Shown: in pieces, positions 1-9,509 of the stretch
Layout: each line of letters starts with the position of its first letter
How positions within the stretch are numbered: the stretch's first letter is position 1
DNA from: Fusobacterium_C necrophorum_A
GTDB taxonomy: Bacteria > Fusobacteriota > Fusobacteriia > Fusobacteriales > Fusobacteriaceae
NCBI RefSeq assembly: GCF_004134945.1
Contig: NZ_SBAP01000021.1
Coordinates: forward strand, 1 to 46,955
Reading direction: 5' to 3'
Length of the DNA stretch: 46,955 bases
The notes under the pieces: model-generated
Databases searched by the model: none
What the model was told of the DNA's origin: nothing
What the model saw: only the letters and a program-made list of their open reading frames with translations
Made by a program: the position numbers and the translations under genes

Positions 1-201
1 AAATATTGTACTTCCCGTTTTACATTTCAAATTTTTCTTGCTCAAAAAATAATAATTTTCTAATAGAAGTTCTATTCTTTTTTCAAAAAATAGAAAAAGA
101 TTTTAGAAAATCCATTTCCGAATTCTCTAAAATCCCTTTCCAAATTCATCTTTTTTCTTCTTCAACATCCCACTGAAAACTTCCATTGAGATGTCTTCTT
201 T
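1..201. other. Non-coding left edge, downstream of fruA
   Basis: No gene is visible here. The stretch holds the fru operon terminator (listed separately) and a short inverted repeat, AATAGAA-G-TTCTATT at about 63-77, followed on the plus strand by a T-run. That could be a weak plus-strand terminator for a gene left of the window, but its stem is only about 5 bp once a loop is allowed. Confidence 0.5.
93..133 (-). terminator. Intrinsic terminator of the fru operon
   Basis: On the minus strand the arms at 122-133 and 100-111 pair over 12 bp with one mismatch (ATTTTAGAGAAT with ATTTTCTAAAAT), followed by a U-rich tract. It lies about 70 bases past the fruA stop codon and is the first terminator-like hairpin there. 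Confidence 0.6.
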
Positions 202-2067
202 TTATTTCGATTTTTTTAAAATTCCTAATAATACTGCCGTCACAACAGACCCTATTCCAATCGCAAGGAGATATTGTACGGGATGAGTTACCACGGGAAT
301 CACAAAAATTCCTCCATGAGGTGCCGGTAATTGCACTCCGAACAGCATAGTCAAAGCTCCTGCGATTCCCGCTCCGACCATACAACTCGGAATAACTCGA
401 ATCGGATCGGAAGCTGCAAAAGGAATCGCCCCTTCCGTAATAAAAGATAAGCCCAAGATGTAACAAGTTTTTCCTGCCGTTCTTTCATCTTCTGTGAATT
501 TATTTTGAAACAAAGTTGTTGCCAAGGCAATTCCTAGAGGAGGAACCATACCTCCTGCCATAACCGCTGCATGAGGAGCATAGTTCCCTGCAGCAATGGT
601 TGCAATTCCGAAAGTAAAAGCTGCTTTGTTAATCGGACCTCCCATATCGGTACTCATCATCACCGCTAAAACAATTCCAAGTAACACTAAATTTCCGGTT
701 CCTAAATTATTTAAAAAGCCCGTCAGTCCATTATTGATCGTTGCAATTGGTCCAACAATCACCTGATACATAATGCTTCCTGTAATAAACATACCGAATA
801 GCGGATACAATAATACCGGTTTAATTCCTTCTAAACTCTCCGGTAGTTTTGCAAATACTTTTTTCAGAAAAACAATCGAGTATCCGCCAAGAAAACCTCC
901 GATAAGTCCTCCTAAGAATCCCCCGCCATTGTTCATGGCAATCAGTCCTCCAACCATTGCCGGAGCAAAACCCGGTCGATCTGCAATACTCATTCCGATA
1001 AATCCTGCCAATACCGGAATCATTAAAAAGAAAGCGTTGCCCCCTCCGATATCATTGACTAACTTTGCAAAAGGATGATAACTCGGATCATTGGGATCGA
1101 AGGCTTTAATCCCGAACATAAAACAAATTGCAATCAGGATTCCTCCCCCTACTACAAACGGAAGCATATTGGACACTCCCGACATCAAATGTTTATAAAA
1201 TCCTGTTCTTTCCTTTTTCGCACTTCCAAGTGATGCAGTTTTTGCTGTGCTTTGATAAATCGGTGCTTTTTGTTGTAGGGCATTTTGAATCAACTTTTGT
1301 GGATTTTTAATTCCTTCTTTCACAGGAACAATTTCTACATGTTTCCCTGCAAATCTTTCCATTTCCACATTTTTATCCGCCGCCACAATAATTCCCTTTG
1401 CTGCCTTAATTTCCTCTGCAGTCAATTCATATTTGACTCCTGTGGAACCGTTCGTTTCCACTTTGATGTTGACTCCCATTTCCTCCGCTTTCTTCCGCAA
1501 AGAATCTGCCGCCATATAGGTATGAGCAATTCCTGTAGGACAGGCGGTAACTGCCAACACTTCCGGAAAATCTTGAGATATTTCCGGTTTCAGAAAACTT
1601 TTTTCCTCTTCTTCTTTTGCCATCTCATCTTCTAACATTTGAATCACTTCTTCTTTCGATTTTGCATGCAATAAAGCTTCCCGTACTTCATCTTCCAATA
1701 AAATCGTACTTAGTTTGGAAAGCAATTCAATATGAGTATCCTCTGCTCCCTCCGCTGCCGCAATCATAAAAAATAATCGGGAAACTTCTCCGTCCAAAGA
1801 CTCATAATCCAATCCTTCCTTGGAAATTCCAATCGCAATACTCGGAACTTTTACAGCTGCCGTTTTTGCATGAGGAATGGCGATTCCTTCTTCCAATCCC
1901 GTCGAACTTTGAGCTTCTCTTTTTAAAATTTCTTTCTTAAAGATCTCTCTGTCATTCAGTTTTCCCGCCTTATCCAAAATTCCAATCAATTCATCAATAA
2001 CATCCGCTTTGTTTTTACTTTGTAATTCCAACGAAATACATTCCTTTTGAATAAACTTTCTTAACAT
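202..2067 (-). CDS. fruA: PTS fructose transporter subunit EIIABC
   Basis: Single-chain fructose-specific phosphotransferase permease of 621 aa that imports fructose and releases fructose-1-phosphate. EIIA comes first, with the phosphorylated histidine at about residue 66 in the AIPHAK motif; EIIB follows, with its cysteine at about 176 in TACPTGIAHTYMAAD; the membrane EIIC domain runs from about residue 275 to the end, with many glycine-rich hydrophobic segments. The ATG at 2067 was chosen because AGGAGG lies just upstream; a longer open frame extends into fruK but has no ribosome site. It is the last gene of fruR-fruK-fruA, and its product is the substrate of FruK. Domain order and length are normal for the family. 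Confidence 0.95.
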   Translation of the reverse strand: MLRKFIQKECISLELQSKNKADVIDELIGILDKAGKLNDREIFKKEILKREAQSSTGLEEGIAIPHAKTAAVKVPSIAIGISKEGLDYESLDGEVSRLFFMIAAAEGAEDTHIELLSKLSTILLEDEVREALLHAKSKEEVIQMLEDEMAKEEEEKSFLKPEISQDFPEVLAVTACPTGIAHTYMAADSLRKKAEEMGVNIKVETNGSTGVKYELTAEEIKAAKGIIVAADKNVEMERFAGKHVEIVPVKEGIKNPQKLIQNALQQKAPIYQSTAKTASLGSAKKERTGFYKHLMSGVSNMLPFVVGGGILIAICFMFGIKAFDPNDPSYHPFAKLVNDIGGGNAFFLMIPVLAGFIGMSIADRPGFAPAMVGGLIAMNNGGGFLGGLIGGFLGGYSIVFLKKVFAKLPESLEGIKPVLLYPLFGMFITGSIMYQVIVGPIATINNGLTGFLNNLGTGNLVLLGIVLAVMMSTDMGGPINKAAFTFGIATIAAGNYAPHAAVMAGGMVPPLGIALATTLFQNKFTEDERTAGKTCYILGLSFITEGAIPFAASDPIRVIPSCMVGAGIAGALTMLFGVQLPAPHGGIFVIPVVTHPVQYLLAIGIGSVVTAVLLGILKKSK

Positions 2068-2075
2068 GGCTCCTC

Positions 2076-2996
2076 CTATTTTCCTTGATATTCTTCTATG
2101 ATTACTTTTTCTTTTATCTTTTCCATATCCTGTAAATTTGTCAATCCTTCGGAAAAAGCGGTGGCACTTCCTGCAGCAATTCCATACGAATAAGCTTCTT
2201 CTATGCCGCATCCCTTTTCTAAAGCATAAAGAATTCCCCCTACCATAGAATCTCCTGCCCCTACAGAAGAAATTAATTTTCCCTTCGGTGCGTTTCCGAT
2301 AAGAACTTTATCCTCCGTAACACAAAAGGATCCCTCTCCTCCTCGAGATACAATGACATATTTACTTCCTCGTTTTTGTAGTTCTTTTGCTGCTGCCACA
2401 AGTTCTTCTAAGCTAGGAATCTCTCGTTCAAAATATTCTTCCAATTCTTTCCGATTCGGCTTTGTAAAATATACTCCCTTTTCCAAAGCTTTTGCAAAGG
2501 CTTTGCCTCTCGCATCCAAAATAATCCGAACTCCTTTGGGAACTCTTGCAATCATTTCCGCATAAATCTCATCCGATAAGCTCTTCGGAACACTGCCGGA
2601 CAATACTAAAAGATCTCCCTCTTTGATTTGTTCCAATGTCTTATAGAATCTTTTTAAATCTTCTTCTGAAATATCGGGTGCCTTTCCCGCAATTTCACTT
2701 TCCCCGACTTTCGTCTTCATTTTAATATTGATTCTTGTATTTTCTTTCAATTCGGTAAACTGTTCTTTCATCTTGGCAAGACAAAAATCCTTTTTAATAT
2801 AATCGCCGGTAAATCCGCCTACAAAACCGAGTGCCAATGTTTTTATCCCAAAATTGTCCAAAACTTTGGATACATTGATTCCTTTTCCGCCCATAATGGT
2901 GTAAGAATTTTCACAATGGTTTAATTCCTGTTCCTGAAACTCTTCCAATTCGATGTAGTAATCAATCGCCGGATTCAAGGTTACCGTGTAAATCAT
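2076..2996 (-). CDS. fruK: 1-phosphofructokinase
   Basis: PfkB-family kinase of 306 aa that phosphorylates fructose-1-phosphate to fructose-1,6-bisphosphate in the cytoplasm. Visible motifs are the N-terminal TLNPAIDYY, the substrate-binding GGKGINVSK at about 36-44, and the C-terminal GAGDSMVGG with the catalytic aspartate. The ATG at 2996 fits the family N-terminus (MIYTVTLNPA) and overlaps the fruR stop by 4 bases, so the two genes are probably translationally coupled. Only 8 bases separate it from fruA. The related family member LacC (tagatose-6-P kinase) is less likely given the fructose PTS partner. Confidence 0.93.
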   Translation of the reverse strand: MIYTVTLNPAIDYYIELEEFQEQELNHCENSYTIMGGKGINVSKVLDNFGIKTLALGFVGGFTGDYIKKDFCLAKMKEQFTELKENTRINIKMKTKVGESEIAGKAPDISEEDLKRFYKTLEQIKEGDLLVLSGSVPKSLSDEIYAEMIARVPKGVRIILDARGKAFAKALEKGVYFTKPNRKELEEYFEREIPSLEELVAAAKELQKRGSKYVIVSRGGEGSFCVTEDKVLIGNAPKGKLISSVGAGDSMVGGILYALEKGCGIEEAYSYGIAAGSATAFSEGLTNLQDMEKIKEKVIIEEYQGK

Positions 2997-3694
2997 TTTT
3001 CCTCCTCCTCTGTAATTAAAATAACATCTTCTTTCCTGGCAAAAACAATGCCCGGTTCTTGCTCCCACTTTGAGCTGTCCGCCAATATATAGCTTTTATT
3101 TGCTTTTCTGACGACGGCTTCTTTGACGATGGCTTCTTCCGGATCCGGAGTCATAAAAGTTTCCTCATTCATAGAGTTTGCTCCTAAAAAAGCAATGTCG
3201 AAATAAAAATCTCGTAAAGATAAAACGGCTCTGGCTCCCACCAAAGACTGCGTTTTTTCTTTTACTCTTCCTGCAATTAGATAAGTAGGAATCCCCTTTC
3301 CCAATAAGTGAGAAAGATGAGAATATCCGTTCGTCACAATTTCAATGTTCTTTTTTTCTTCTAAATAAGGAATCAGTGCTTCCACAGTGCTTCCTGCATC
3401 CAAGTAAATTTTTTGTTCATCTTCCAAATACTTGGAAGCAAGTTTTGCAATTTTCTGTTTTTCCTGTAAATGTAAGTTTTTTTTCTCCGACATTCCTTTT
3501 TCATGTATGACCTTGGAAACCAGTTTTGCTCCTCCATGAACTCGAAGCAGTCTTCCTTTTCTTTCTAAAGTATTCAAATCTCGACGAATCGTAGCTTCAG
3601 AAGCATGTAGTTGCTCTACAAGTTCACTGAGTCGTAAAAATTTCTTTTCTTCCAACAGTCGTATGATATAATTTTGTCTTTCTATTCCTAACAT
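2993..3694 (-). CDS. fruR: DeoR-family transcriptional regulator of the fru operon
   Basis: Repressor-type regulator of 233 aa. The N-terminal helix-turn-helix of the DeoR family is clear: RQNYIIRLLEEKKFLRLSELVEQL, then SEATIRRDLNTLE. The remainder is a DeoR sugar-phosphate sensor domain with the typical DAGSTVEAL loop at about residues 99-107. It is the first gene of fruR-fruK-fruA, so it probably autoregulates and responds to a fructose phosphate. Direct repeats in the 100 bases upstream are candidate binding sites. The gene name is inferred from context. Confidence 0.88.
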   Translation of the reverse strand: MLGIERQNYIIRLLEEKKFLRLSELVEQLHASEATIRRDLNTLERKGRLLRVHGGAKLVSKVIHEKGMSEKKNLHLQEKQKIAKLASKYLEDEQKIYLDAGSTVEALIPYLEEKKNIEIVTNGYSHLSHLLGKGIPTYLIAGRVKEKTQSLVGARAVLSLRDFYFDIAFLGANSMNEETFMTPDPEEAIVKEAVVRKANKSYILADSSKWEQEPGIVFARKEDVILITEEEEK

Positions 3695-3740
3695 ACTTCC
3701 ATCCCTTCTTTTTCTTCTATCCTAACATATTCTTTTTCTT

Positions 3741-3781
3741 GTTTCAATCTTTTTCTTTCAATATCTTTCAAATTCTTTCAA
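3741..3781 (-). promoter_or_regulatory. Direct-repeat operator candidate upstream of fruR
   Basis: Read on the plus strand, CTTTCAA occurs at 3755-3761, 3765-3771 and 3775-3781, exactly 10 bp apart, with a related GTTTCAA at 3741-3747. On the minus (coding) strand these are TTGAAAG units upstream of fruR. Direct repeats one helical turn apart suit a DeoR-family regulator. The match to FruR is inference, and some copies could double as -35 elements. Confidence 0.5.
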
Positions 3782-3812
3782 ACATAATTCAAAATCATAT
3801 TTGAAAATGATA

Positions 3813-3870
3813 AGAAAAAAAATTGAGACAGTGCAATTTTCCTTTCGAAAAGGAAGCATTGCACTGCCTC
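3813..3870 (-). terminator. Terminator of the glycogen operon
   Basis: A long hairpin: the arms at 3825-3836 and about 3859-3870 carry GAGACAGTGCAA and TTGCACTGCCTC, with extra pairing inside. On the minus strand it is followed by a run of eight Ts. It sits just past the glgA stop and separates the glg and fru operons. T-rich sequence on the other side means it may work in both directions. Confidence 0.85.
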
Positions 3871-3882
3871 ATTCAGATTTTT

Positions 3883-5304
3883 TTATTTTTTCTTCTTATT
3901 CTGAATCACTTCTACTTCATGGAATCTTCCCAGTACCTTTTGATAAATCACTTGATATTTTTTGGCAGATTCCTTCCATGAATTTTTTCTCTTCTTTGCG
4001 TTTTCCACTAAAATATGCCATTCTTTCGGATTATGGTAGGTTCGAATTGCATAGTGTAAAGTTTTCATCATATCATTCGCATTCAATTCCCGGAAACCGA
4101 ATCCATCTCCTTCCCCTGTATATTCATTATACGGAGTGACCGTATCTCGAAGTCCTCCTGTTTCTCGCACCACAGGAACACATCCATATCTCATAGCAAT
4201 CATTTGAGCAAGACCGCACGGTTCATATACGGACGGCATTAAAAATAAGTCGGCTCCCTGATAGATTTCCAAAGACAAATCGGAGTCAAATCCAATATAG
4301 GAGCAAAGATAGCCCGGATATTGACTTTCTTTCCAACGAAAAAAGTTTTCATAGCGATCTTCTCCCGTTCCCAACAAAATGAACTGAACTCCCATTGACA
4401 TGATTTCATCGATTTTTTCAATGACAAAATCAATTCCTTTTTGACTGTCCAAACGAGTAATCATAGCAATCAAAGGAATATCTTTTTCCACTTTTAAACC
4501 GAGTCGTTTCTGTAAAGCTGTTTTCAAATCTTCTTTTGATTTTTTCGGTAAAGGATACGAGCTCTTGTCAATTCCGTTTACCACTCCGGACAATCGATAC
4601 TCCAATTTTTGGAACAATCCATGTAAACCTTCTCCCAATTCGGGAGTTTTGATTTCTTCCGCATAGCTTTCACTGACTGTGGTAATGTAGTCGGAATAAA
4701 CAACTCCGGCCTTTAAGAAAGAAATCATATCATAGTATTTAATTCCTTCCTCATGATAATATTTATAACGATCAATTTCCAATAAGCTTTCAATCACGTT
4801 ATTGAAGAAAAAACCTTGAAATCGAAGATTATGAATGGTAAAGATCGTCTTGATATCCTGTTTTCCACGCTCTTTTAAATAAATAGGAATCAGTCCTGTC
4901 TGCCAGTCATTGCAGTGAATAATATCAGGAGTAAAACCTGTTATATCCATGGTTTCTACAACCGCTTTTGCGAAAAACAGAAATCTTTCACAATCATCAA
5001 ACTCCCCATAGATATTATTTCTCTTGAAATATCGTTCATTGTCTATAAAATAGTATGGTATTCCTTTATAAAGAACCGTTTCCACTCCTACATATTCATT
5101 GTGGTGAGCTACCCAGATTTTCTTATGACCGATGTGTTGTTGTTTCTTCAGGAGTTCCGATTTGATTTTACTATATTTCGGAAGAATGACTCGAATATCG
5201 ATGTCTTCTTTGTGTAAGGCTTTCGGTAAAGAGTAGGCAACATCCCCCAAACCTCCGGTTTTTATAAAAGGAAAAGCTTCTGCCGTTGCAAAAAGAATTT
5301 TCAT
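3883..5304 (-). CDS. glgA: Glycogen synthase (ADP-glucose)
   Basis: GT5-family glycosyltransferase of 473 aa that adds glucose from ADP-glucose to the end of an alpha-1,4-glucan. The N-terminal KTGGLGDVAYSLPKAL motif (K15) binds ADP-glucose; HCNDWQTGLIP and the C-terminal MPSVYEPCGLAQMIAMRYG (with the EPCGL retaining-GT signature) are intact. Length matches the family. AGGAGG stands 6 bases before the ATG. It is the last gene of glgP-glgB-glgC-glgD-glgA, 10 bases after glgD, and is followed by a strong terminator. Confidence 0.96.
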   Translation of the reverse strand: MKILFATAEAFPFIKTGGLGDVAYSLPKALHKEDIDIRVILPKYSKIKSELLKKQQHIGHKKIWVAHHNEYVGVETVLYKGIPYYFIDNERYFKRNNIYGEFDDCERFLFFAKAVVETMDITGFTPDIIHCNDWQTGLIPIYLKERGKQDIKTIFTIHNLRFQGFFFNNVIESLLEIDRYKYYHEEGIKYYDMISFLKAGVVYSDYITTVSESYAEEIKTPELGEGLHGLFQKLEYRLSGVVNGIDKSSYPLPKKSKEDLKTALQKRLGLKVEKDIPLIAMITRLDSQKGIDFVIEKIDEIMSMGVQFILLGTGEDRYENFFRWKESQYPGYLCSYIGFDSDLSLEIYQGADLFLMPSVYEPCGLAQMIAMRYGCVPVVRETGGLRDTVTPYNEYTGEGDGFGFRELNANDMMKTLHYAIRTYHNPKEWHILVENAKKRKNSWKESAKKYQVIYQKVLGRFHEVEVIQNKKKK

Positions 5305-5314
5305 GATAGCCCTC

Positions 5315-6478
5315 CTATCTTTTCTTAATATACTTCATTAAATTTTGATATTGTTTACTATCCCAAGTCATACTTTTTTCAATGACAAGGGGATAATCTT
5401 TGGAAGCGGATAATTTTTCATGTTCATGAATCACATTATTCTTATCCACGATCACATTTTTAAGAACAGCTCCCTTTCGAATGTGACAATCTTGTAAGAT
5501 GACACAGTCTTCCAAAACCACTCCTTTTTCTACCACCGCTCCTCTCGAAAGAATGCTGTTTTTTACAGTCCCCTCTATGATACATCCATTTGAGATCAAC
5601 GAATTTTCAACAAGAGCCGTACTTTTAAACAAACTTGGAGGAGTATCTTTCACTTTTGTCAAAATATTTCTTCCGGATACAACTCCAAAGACATCTTCCC
5701 GAATGTCTTTTTGCAAAATTTTCATATTAAAATCAAAGTATTCCCTTGTGGAATTGATACATTGCAAATAGCCTGTAAATTCATAGGCATTCACATTCAA
5801 CGACGGTAATTTTTTAGCTACTAATTCCGGTAAAGTATTGTAATCGCCCTCTTGAATACTGTCTATTAATAATTTTAATACCAATTCTTTGCTGATAACA
5901 AAGGCATCTACGGAAATATTTTCCTCTTCATGAAAAAATAGATTTTGTCCAATTCCAAGCACACGATTCTTTTCATCTATTTTAACGGAAGAGCAATGAT
6001 TAAAATGTTCATGAGCATCCTTCACTTTCTTATACACCATGGTAATTTCTTTTCCCGAAGCTTCATGCTTTTCAATCAAATCATTGACATCCAAATTACA
6101 TACCATATGACTGTTTAAGACAATTACTTTTTCTTGACTGCTTCTGAAAAAATATTCCATATTTTTATGAATTCTGGATCTTCCCGAGCTGGAATGATTG
6201 TCCATCATCTGTTTAAAAATGAAAATTCCGTCTTTTTTTCTTGCCAAATCCCAAGCAAAGCCATTTCCAATATGATCGGTTAAAGAATTCAACTCCTCAT
6301 TCCCACAAAACAACCCGACATTTCGAATTCCCGCATTGACAACATTGGATAAGGCGAAGTCAATAATCCGATACGATCCCCCTACCGGAATCGAAGCTAG
6401 AGATCTTGCTTTCGTTAAAGGACTGATATTTTCATTTCCCTCTCCTACATAAATAATCGCCATATAATTTTTAACCAT
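5315..6478 (-). CDS. glgD: Glucose-1-phosphate adenylyltransferase subunit GlgD
   Basis: Second subunit (387 aa) of ADP-glucose pyrophosphorylase, as in Firmicutes that use a GlgC/GlgD pair. It has the nucleotidyltransferase fold (SIPVGGSYRIIDFALSN near the N-terminus) and a C-terminal left-handed beta-helix of hexapeptide repeats from about residue 290. The nucleotide-binding GGxGxRL loop of GlgC is replaced by YVGEGNENISPLTK, so this subunit is probably non-catalytic and modulates GlgC; that fits what is known of GlgD. It lies 18 bases after glgC. Confidence 0.93.
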   Translation of the reverse strand: MVKNYMAIIYVGEGNENISPLTKARSLASIPVGGSYRIIDFALSNVVNAGIRNVGLFCGNEELNSLTDHIGNGFAWDLARKKDGIFIFKQMMDNHSSSGRSRIHKNMEYFFRSSQEKVIVLNSHMVCNLDVNDLIEKHEASGKEITMVYKKVKDAHEHFNHCSSVKIDEKNRVLGIGQNLFFHEEENISVDAFVISKELVLKLLIDSIQEGDYNTLPELVAKKLPSLNVNAYEFTGYLQCINSTREYFDFNMKILQKDIREDVFGVVSGRNILTKVKDTPPSLFKSTALVENSLISNGCIIEGTVKNSILSRGAVVEKGVVLEDCVILQDCHIRKGAVLKNVIVDKNNVIHEHEKLSASKDYPLVIEKSMTWDSKQYQNLMKYIKKR

Positions 6479-6496
6479 AGCTTTCCCTCCAATCTC

Positions 6497-7642
6497 CTAC
6501 TTTACCGGTTCACTTTTTACGACTCTTTTTTCTCCAATAACAACAATGTCTTTTCCATCTCCAATGACAGTATTATCTAAAACTTTCACATCATTTGCCA
6601 CGATCGCTTTTTGAATAATGACATTATCTCCGATTTCCGTGTCCGCCATGATGATAGAATCTATGACTTTAGAATTTTTTCCAATCTTTACTCCTGAAAA
6701 AATAACCGAATGTTTGACTTCTCCCTCTACCAAACATCCTTTATCCAATAAGGTATTCTGGATCTTTGCTTCCGGTGTCACATAAGAAGGAGTATAAATT
6801 CCTTGTCTTGTATTAATTCTCCAAGATTTATCAAACAAGTCCAATTCATTATCTTCCTGTAACAAGTCCATATGAGCATCCCAGAAACTTTGAATGGTTC
6901 CCACATCTCTCCAATAACCTTCAAACGGATATGCTACCAGCTTCTTTCCATCATGTAACATATTCGGGATAATATTTTTTCCAAAGTCATTGCTGGACTT
7001 CTTATCTTTCTCATCTTTTTCCAAATAGGATTTTAAAACTTTCCATTTAAAAATATAGATTCCCATAGAAGCTAGGGTACTTTTCGGCTCTTTCGGTTTT
7101 TCTTCAAATTCATAAATGGTCATATCCTCATATGTATTCATAATTCCAAAACTCGGGGCATCGGATAAAGGAACTTCAAATACTCCAATCGTAGCATCCG
7201 CTTCCTTTTGGATATGATATTTTAACATTTTGTCATAATCCATCTTATAGATATGGTCTCCGGATAGAATTAAAACATATTCCGGATCATATTCTTCAAT
7301 GAAGTTAATATTTCGATAAATCGCATTTGCAGTTCCTTTGTACCAACCATTTTCATCATTTTTCTTCGTATGGGGTTGAAGAACTGTAACACCGCCATCC
7401 ATTCGATCTAAATCCCAAGGTGATCCTCTTCCAATATGATTGTTCAAAACATGAGGTTCATATTGTGTCAAAATTCCCACAGTATCAATTCCGGAGTGAG
7501 AACAATTGGTCAATGTGAAATCAATAATTCGATATTTTCCTCCAAAGGATACCGCCGGTTTTGCAATTCGCTCCGTCAAGTCTTTCAATCGACTTCCTTG
7601 ACCTCCAGCCAGTATCATAGCAATGATTCTTTTCTTTTTCAT
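6497..7642 (-). CDS. glgC: Glucose-1-phosphate adenylyltransferase, catalytic subunit
   Basis: Catalytic ADP-glucose pyrophosphorylase (381 aa): glucose-1-P + ATP gives ADP-glucose + PPi, the committed step of glycogen synthesis. The ILAGGQGSRLKDLT loop at about 12-25 and KPAVSFGGKYRIIDF are intact; LSGDHIYKMDY carries the metal-binding aspartate, and YWRDVGTI lies in the substrate pocket. A C-terminal beta-helix follows. A ribosome site (AAGGGGG) precedes the ATG. It is paired with glgD downstream and follows glgB by 26 bases. Confidence 0.96.
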   Translation of the reverse strand: MKKKRIIAMILAGGQGSRLKDLTERIAKPAVSFGGKYRIIDFTLTNCSHSGIDTVGILTQYEPHVLNNHIGRGSPWDLDRMDGGVTVLQPHTKKNDENGWYKGTANAIYRNINFIEEYDPEYVLILSGDHIYKMDYDKMLKYHIQKEADATIGVFEVPLSDAPSFGIMNTYEDMTIYEFEEKPKEPKSTLASMGIYIFKWKVLKSYLEKDEKDKKSSNDFGKNIIPNMLHDGKKLVAYPFEGYWRDVGTIQSFWDAHMDLLQEDNELDLFDKSWRINTRQGIYTPSYVTPEAKIQNTLLDKGCLVEGEVKHSVIFSGVKIGKNSKVIDSIIMADTEIGDNVIIQKAIVANDVKVLDNTVIGDGKDIVVIGEKRVVKSEPVK

Positions 7643-7668
7643 ACCCTAGCCCCCTTGTTTCTTTTTCC

Positions 7669-9504
7669 TTATTTCCCTTTTCGATATTTTAAAAATAAAG
7701 CCGAATTTCCGGCAATATCTACTTCAATATGTTGCTCTCGATAATTCCATGAGCTGTCAATACTCTTGTAGCTTATCTTTTTTCCGAGACGATAGCCTCC
7801 AAATTTTGTTTCATTACTATTTAAAATACACTCATACTTTCCCGGCAAAGGAACTCCTATTTTATATTTTTCCTGATTTTTTCCTGAAAAATTAAAGATT
7901 GCAATCAGCAACTCGCTCATATCCGGAGTTTTTCTTAAAAAAACTAACATATTTTCTTCGATGTTTTCATGTTCTATCCACTCAAAACCGTCTTGACCGT
8001 CATACCACAAAGCTTTTTCCTTTGTATACATATCGTTCAAAGCTCTTGTATATCTTTGAATGTTTTGACAACCTTTATTTTCTGCCAATACCTGCCATTC
8101 CAATTCTTCATAGAATCTCCACTCCAAGCCTTGAGCAAATTCATTTCCCATAAAATTCAATTTTTTTCCCGGATGAGCCATCTGGTAAGAAAATAAAGTT
8201 TTCACATGGTTCAACTTATCTTCATAGTATTCCGGCATTTTATTTAAGATAGATTTTTTCCCATGCACGACCTCGTCATGAGATAAGGCTAAAATGAAAT
8301 TTTCAGAAAAGGCATACATAAAAGAAAAAGTCAATTTTCCATGATGATTTTTTCGAAAGAAAGGATCGATTTCCATATATTTTAAAGTGTCATTCATCCA
8401 ACCCATATTCCATTTTCCGTCAAAACCTAAACCTCCGTCCATTGAATATTTTGTAACCAATGGAAATGCCGAAGAATCTTCAGCAATTAACATAACAGTC
8501 GGATACTCTTCATGTACCGTTTGATTTAAATATTGTAAAAATGCAATGGAGGCTTTGTTTTCATATACCTCGTTTTCTCTTGTGTAATAGAGCATATTGG
8601 AAATGGCATCCATTCGAATTCCGTCAATATGAAACTCCTTTATCCAAAAATACAGATTGGAAACTAAAAAGCTTCGGACTTCATTTCTTGCCACATTAAA
8701 ATTGGCACTTCCCCATTCATTCTCTCCCAATACGGCATCTTCATATTCATAGCAGGCTCCTCCGTCAAAACGATACAAACCGTGAGCATCTTTGCAAAAA
8801 TGTCCGGGAACCCAATCTAAAATAACCCCAATTCCATGTTGGTGTAAATAATTTACAAAATACATAAAATCTTCCGCACTTCCATAACGACTTGTAACGG
8901 AATAATATCCTACTCCCTGATATCCCCAAGAAGCATCCAAAGGATGTTCTACCAAAGGCATGAGTTCAATATGAGTATACTTCATGTCCGTCAAATAATC
9001 AACCAAGAGTTTCGCAATTTCCCGATAATTATAAAAACTTCCGTCCTGCTGTTTTTTCCAAGAACCCAGATGTACTTCATAAATATTTACGGCCTTTTGA
9101 TAGCCTATTTCTCTTTTGTTTAACCAACGTTTGTCTCCCCAACGAAATTTGGGAACTCCCTTTACAACGGAAGCGGTATTCGGTCGAAGTTCAGAGGAAA
9201 AGGCATAGGGATCCGCCTTTAATATTTTCTCTCCCCATGAAGTTTCAATCTGATACTTGTACAAAAATCCTTTTTTGACCTTTGGGATTTCTATTTCCCA
9301 AACTCCCTCAGCGTTGACCTTGCTACAATAGTCACAATCTCTTGGCGACCATGCATTAAAATCTCCAACAACAGCCACGGATTTCGCATTAGGAGCCCAT
9401 AGACGAAAAATAGTCGAAGTTCTGCTTGGATGAGCCCCTAAATATCCATAAACTTGTCTATGTTCCCCCCGATGAAATAGATAACGATCTGTTTGTCCTG
9501 CCAT
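7669..9504 (-). CDS. glgB: 1,4-alpha-glucan branching enzyme
   Basis: GH13 branching enzyme of 611 aa that makes alpha-1,6 branches. A CBM48-type N-terminal domain (TIFRLWAPNAKSVAVVGDFN, about 32-51) precedes the TIM barrel; catalytic elements are DGIRMDAISNML (nucleophile Asp), LIAEDSS (acid/base Glu) and LALSHDEVVHGK. The ATG at 9504 is preferred over an in-frame GTG at 9513 because GAGGTGA, which overlaps the glgP stop codon, is correctly spaced from the ATG. The N-terminus is short for GlgB, lacking the extra N1 domain seen in enteric enzymes. Confidence 0.95.
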   Translation of the reverse strand: MAGQTDRYLFHRGEHRQVYGYLGAHPSRTSTIFRLWAPNAKSVAVVGDFNAWSPRDCDYCSKVNAEGVWEIEIPKVKKGFLYKYQIETSWGEKILKADPYAFSSELRPNTASVVKGVPKFRWGDKRWLNKREIGYQKAVNIYEVHLGSWKKQQDGSFYNYREIAKLLVDYLTDMKYTHIELMPLVEHPLDASWGYQGVGYYSVTSRYGSAEDFMYFVNYLHQHGIGVILDWVPGHFCKDAHGLYRFDGGACYEYEDAVLGENEWGSANFNVARNEVRSFLVSNLYFWIKEFHIDGIRMDAISNMLYYTRENEVYENKASIAFLQYLNQTVHEEYPTVMLIAEDSSAFPLVTKYSMDGGLGFDGKWNMGWMNDTLKYMEIDPFFRKNHHGKLTFSFMYAFSENFILALSHDEVVHGKKSILNKMPEYYEDKLNHVKTLFSYQMAHPGKKLNFMGNEFAQGLEWRFYEELEWQVLAENKGCQNIQRYTRALNDMYTKEKALWYDGQDGFEWIEHENIEENMLVFLRKTPDMSELLIAIFNFSGKNQEKYKIGVPLPGKYECILNSNETKFGGYRLGKKISYKSIDSSWNYREQHIEVDIAGNSALFLKYRKGK

Positions 9505-9509
9505 GTTTA

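Noticed and set aside
165..198. Hairpin right after fruA (ACATCTCA with TGGGATGT) as its terminator
   Set aside because: It is followed by an A/G-rich stretch rather than Ts on the minus strand; the hairpin at 93-133 is a better terminator.
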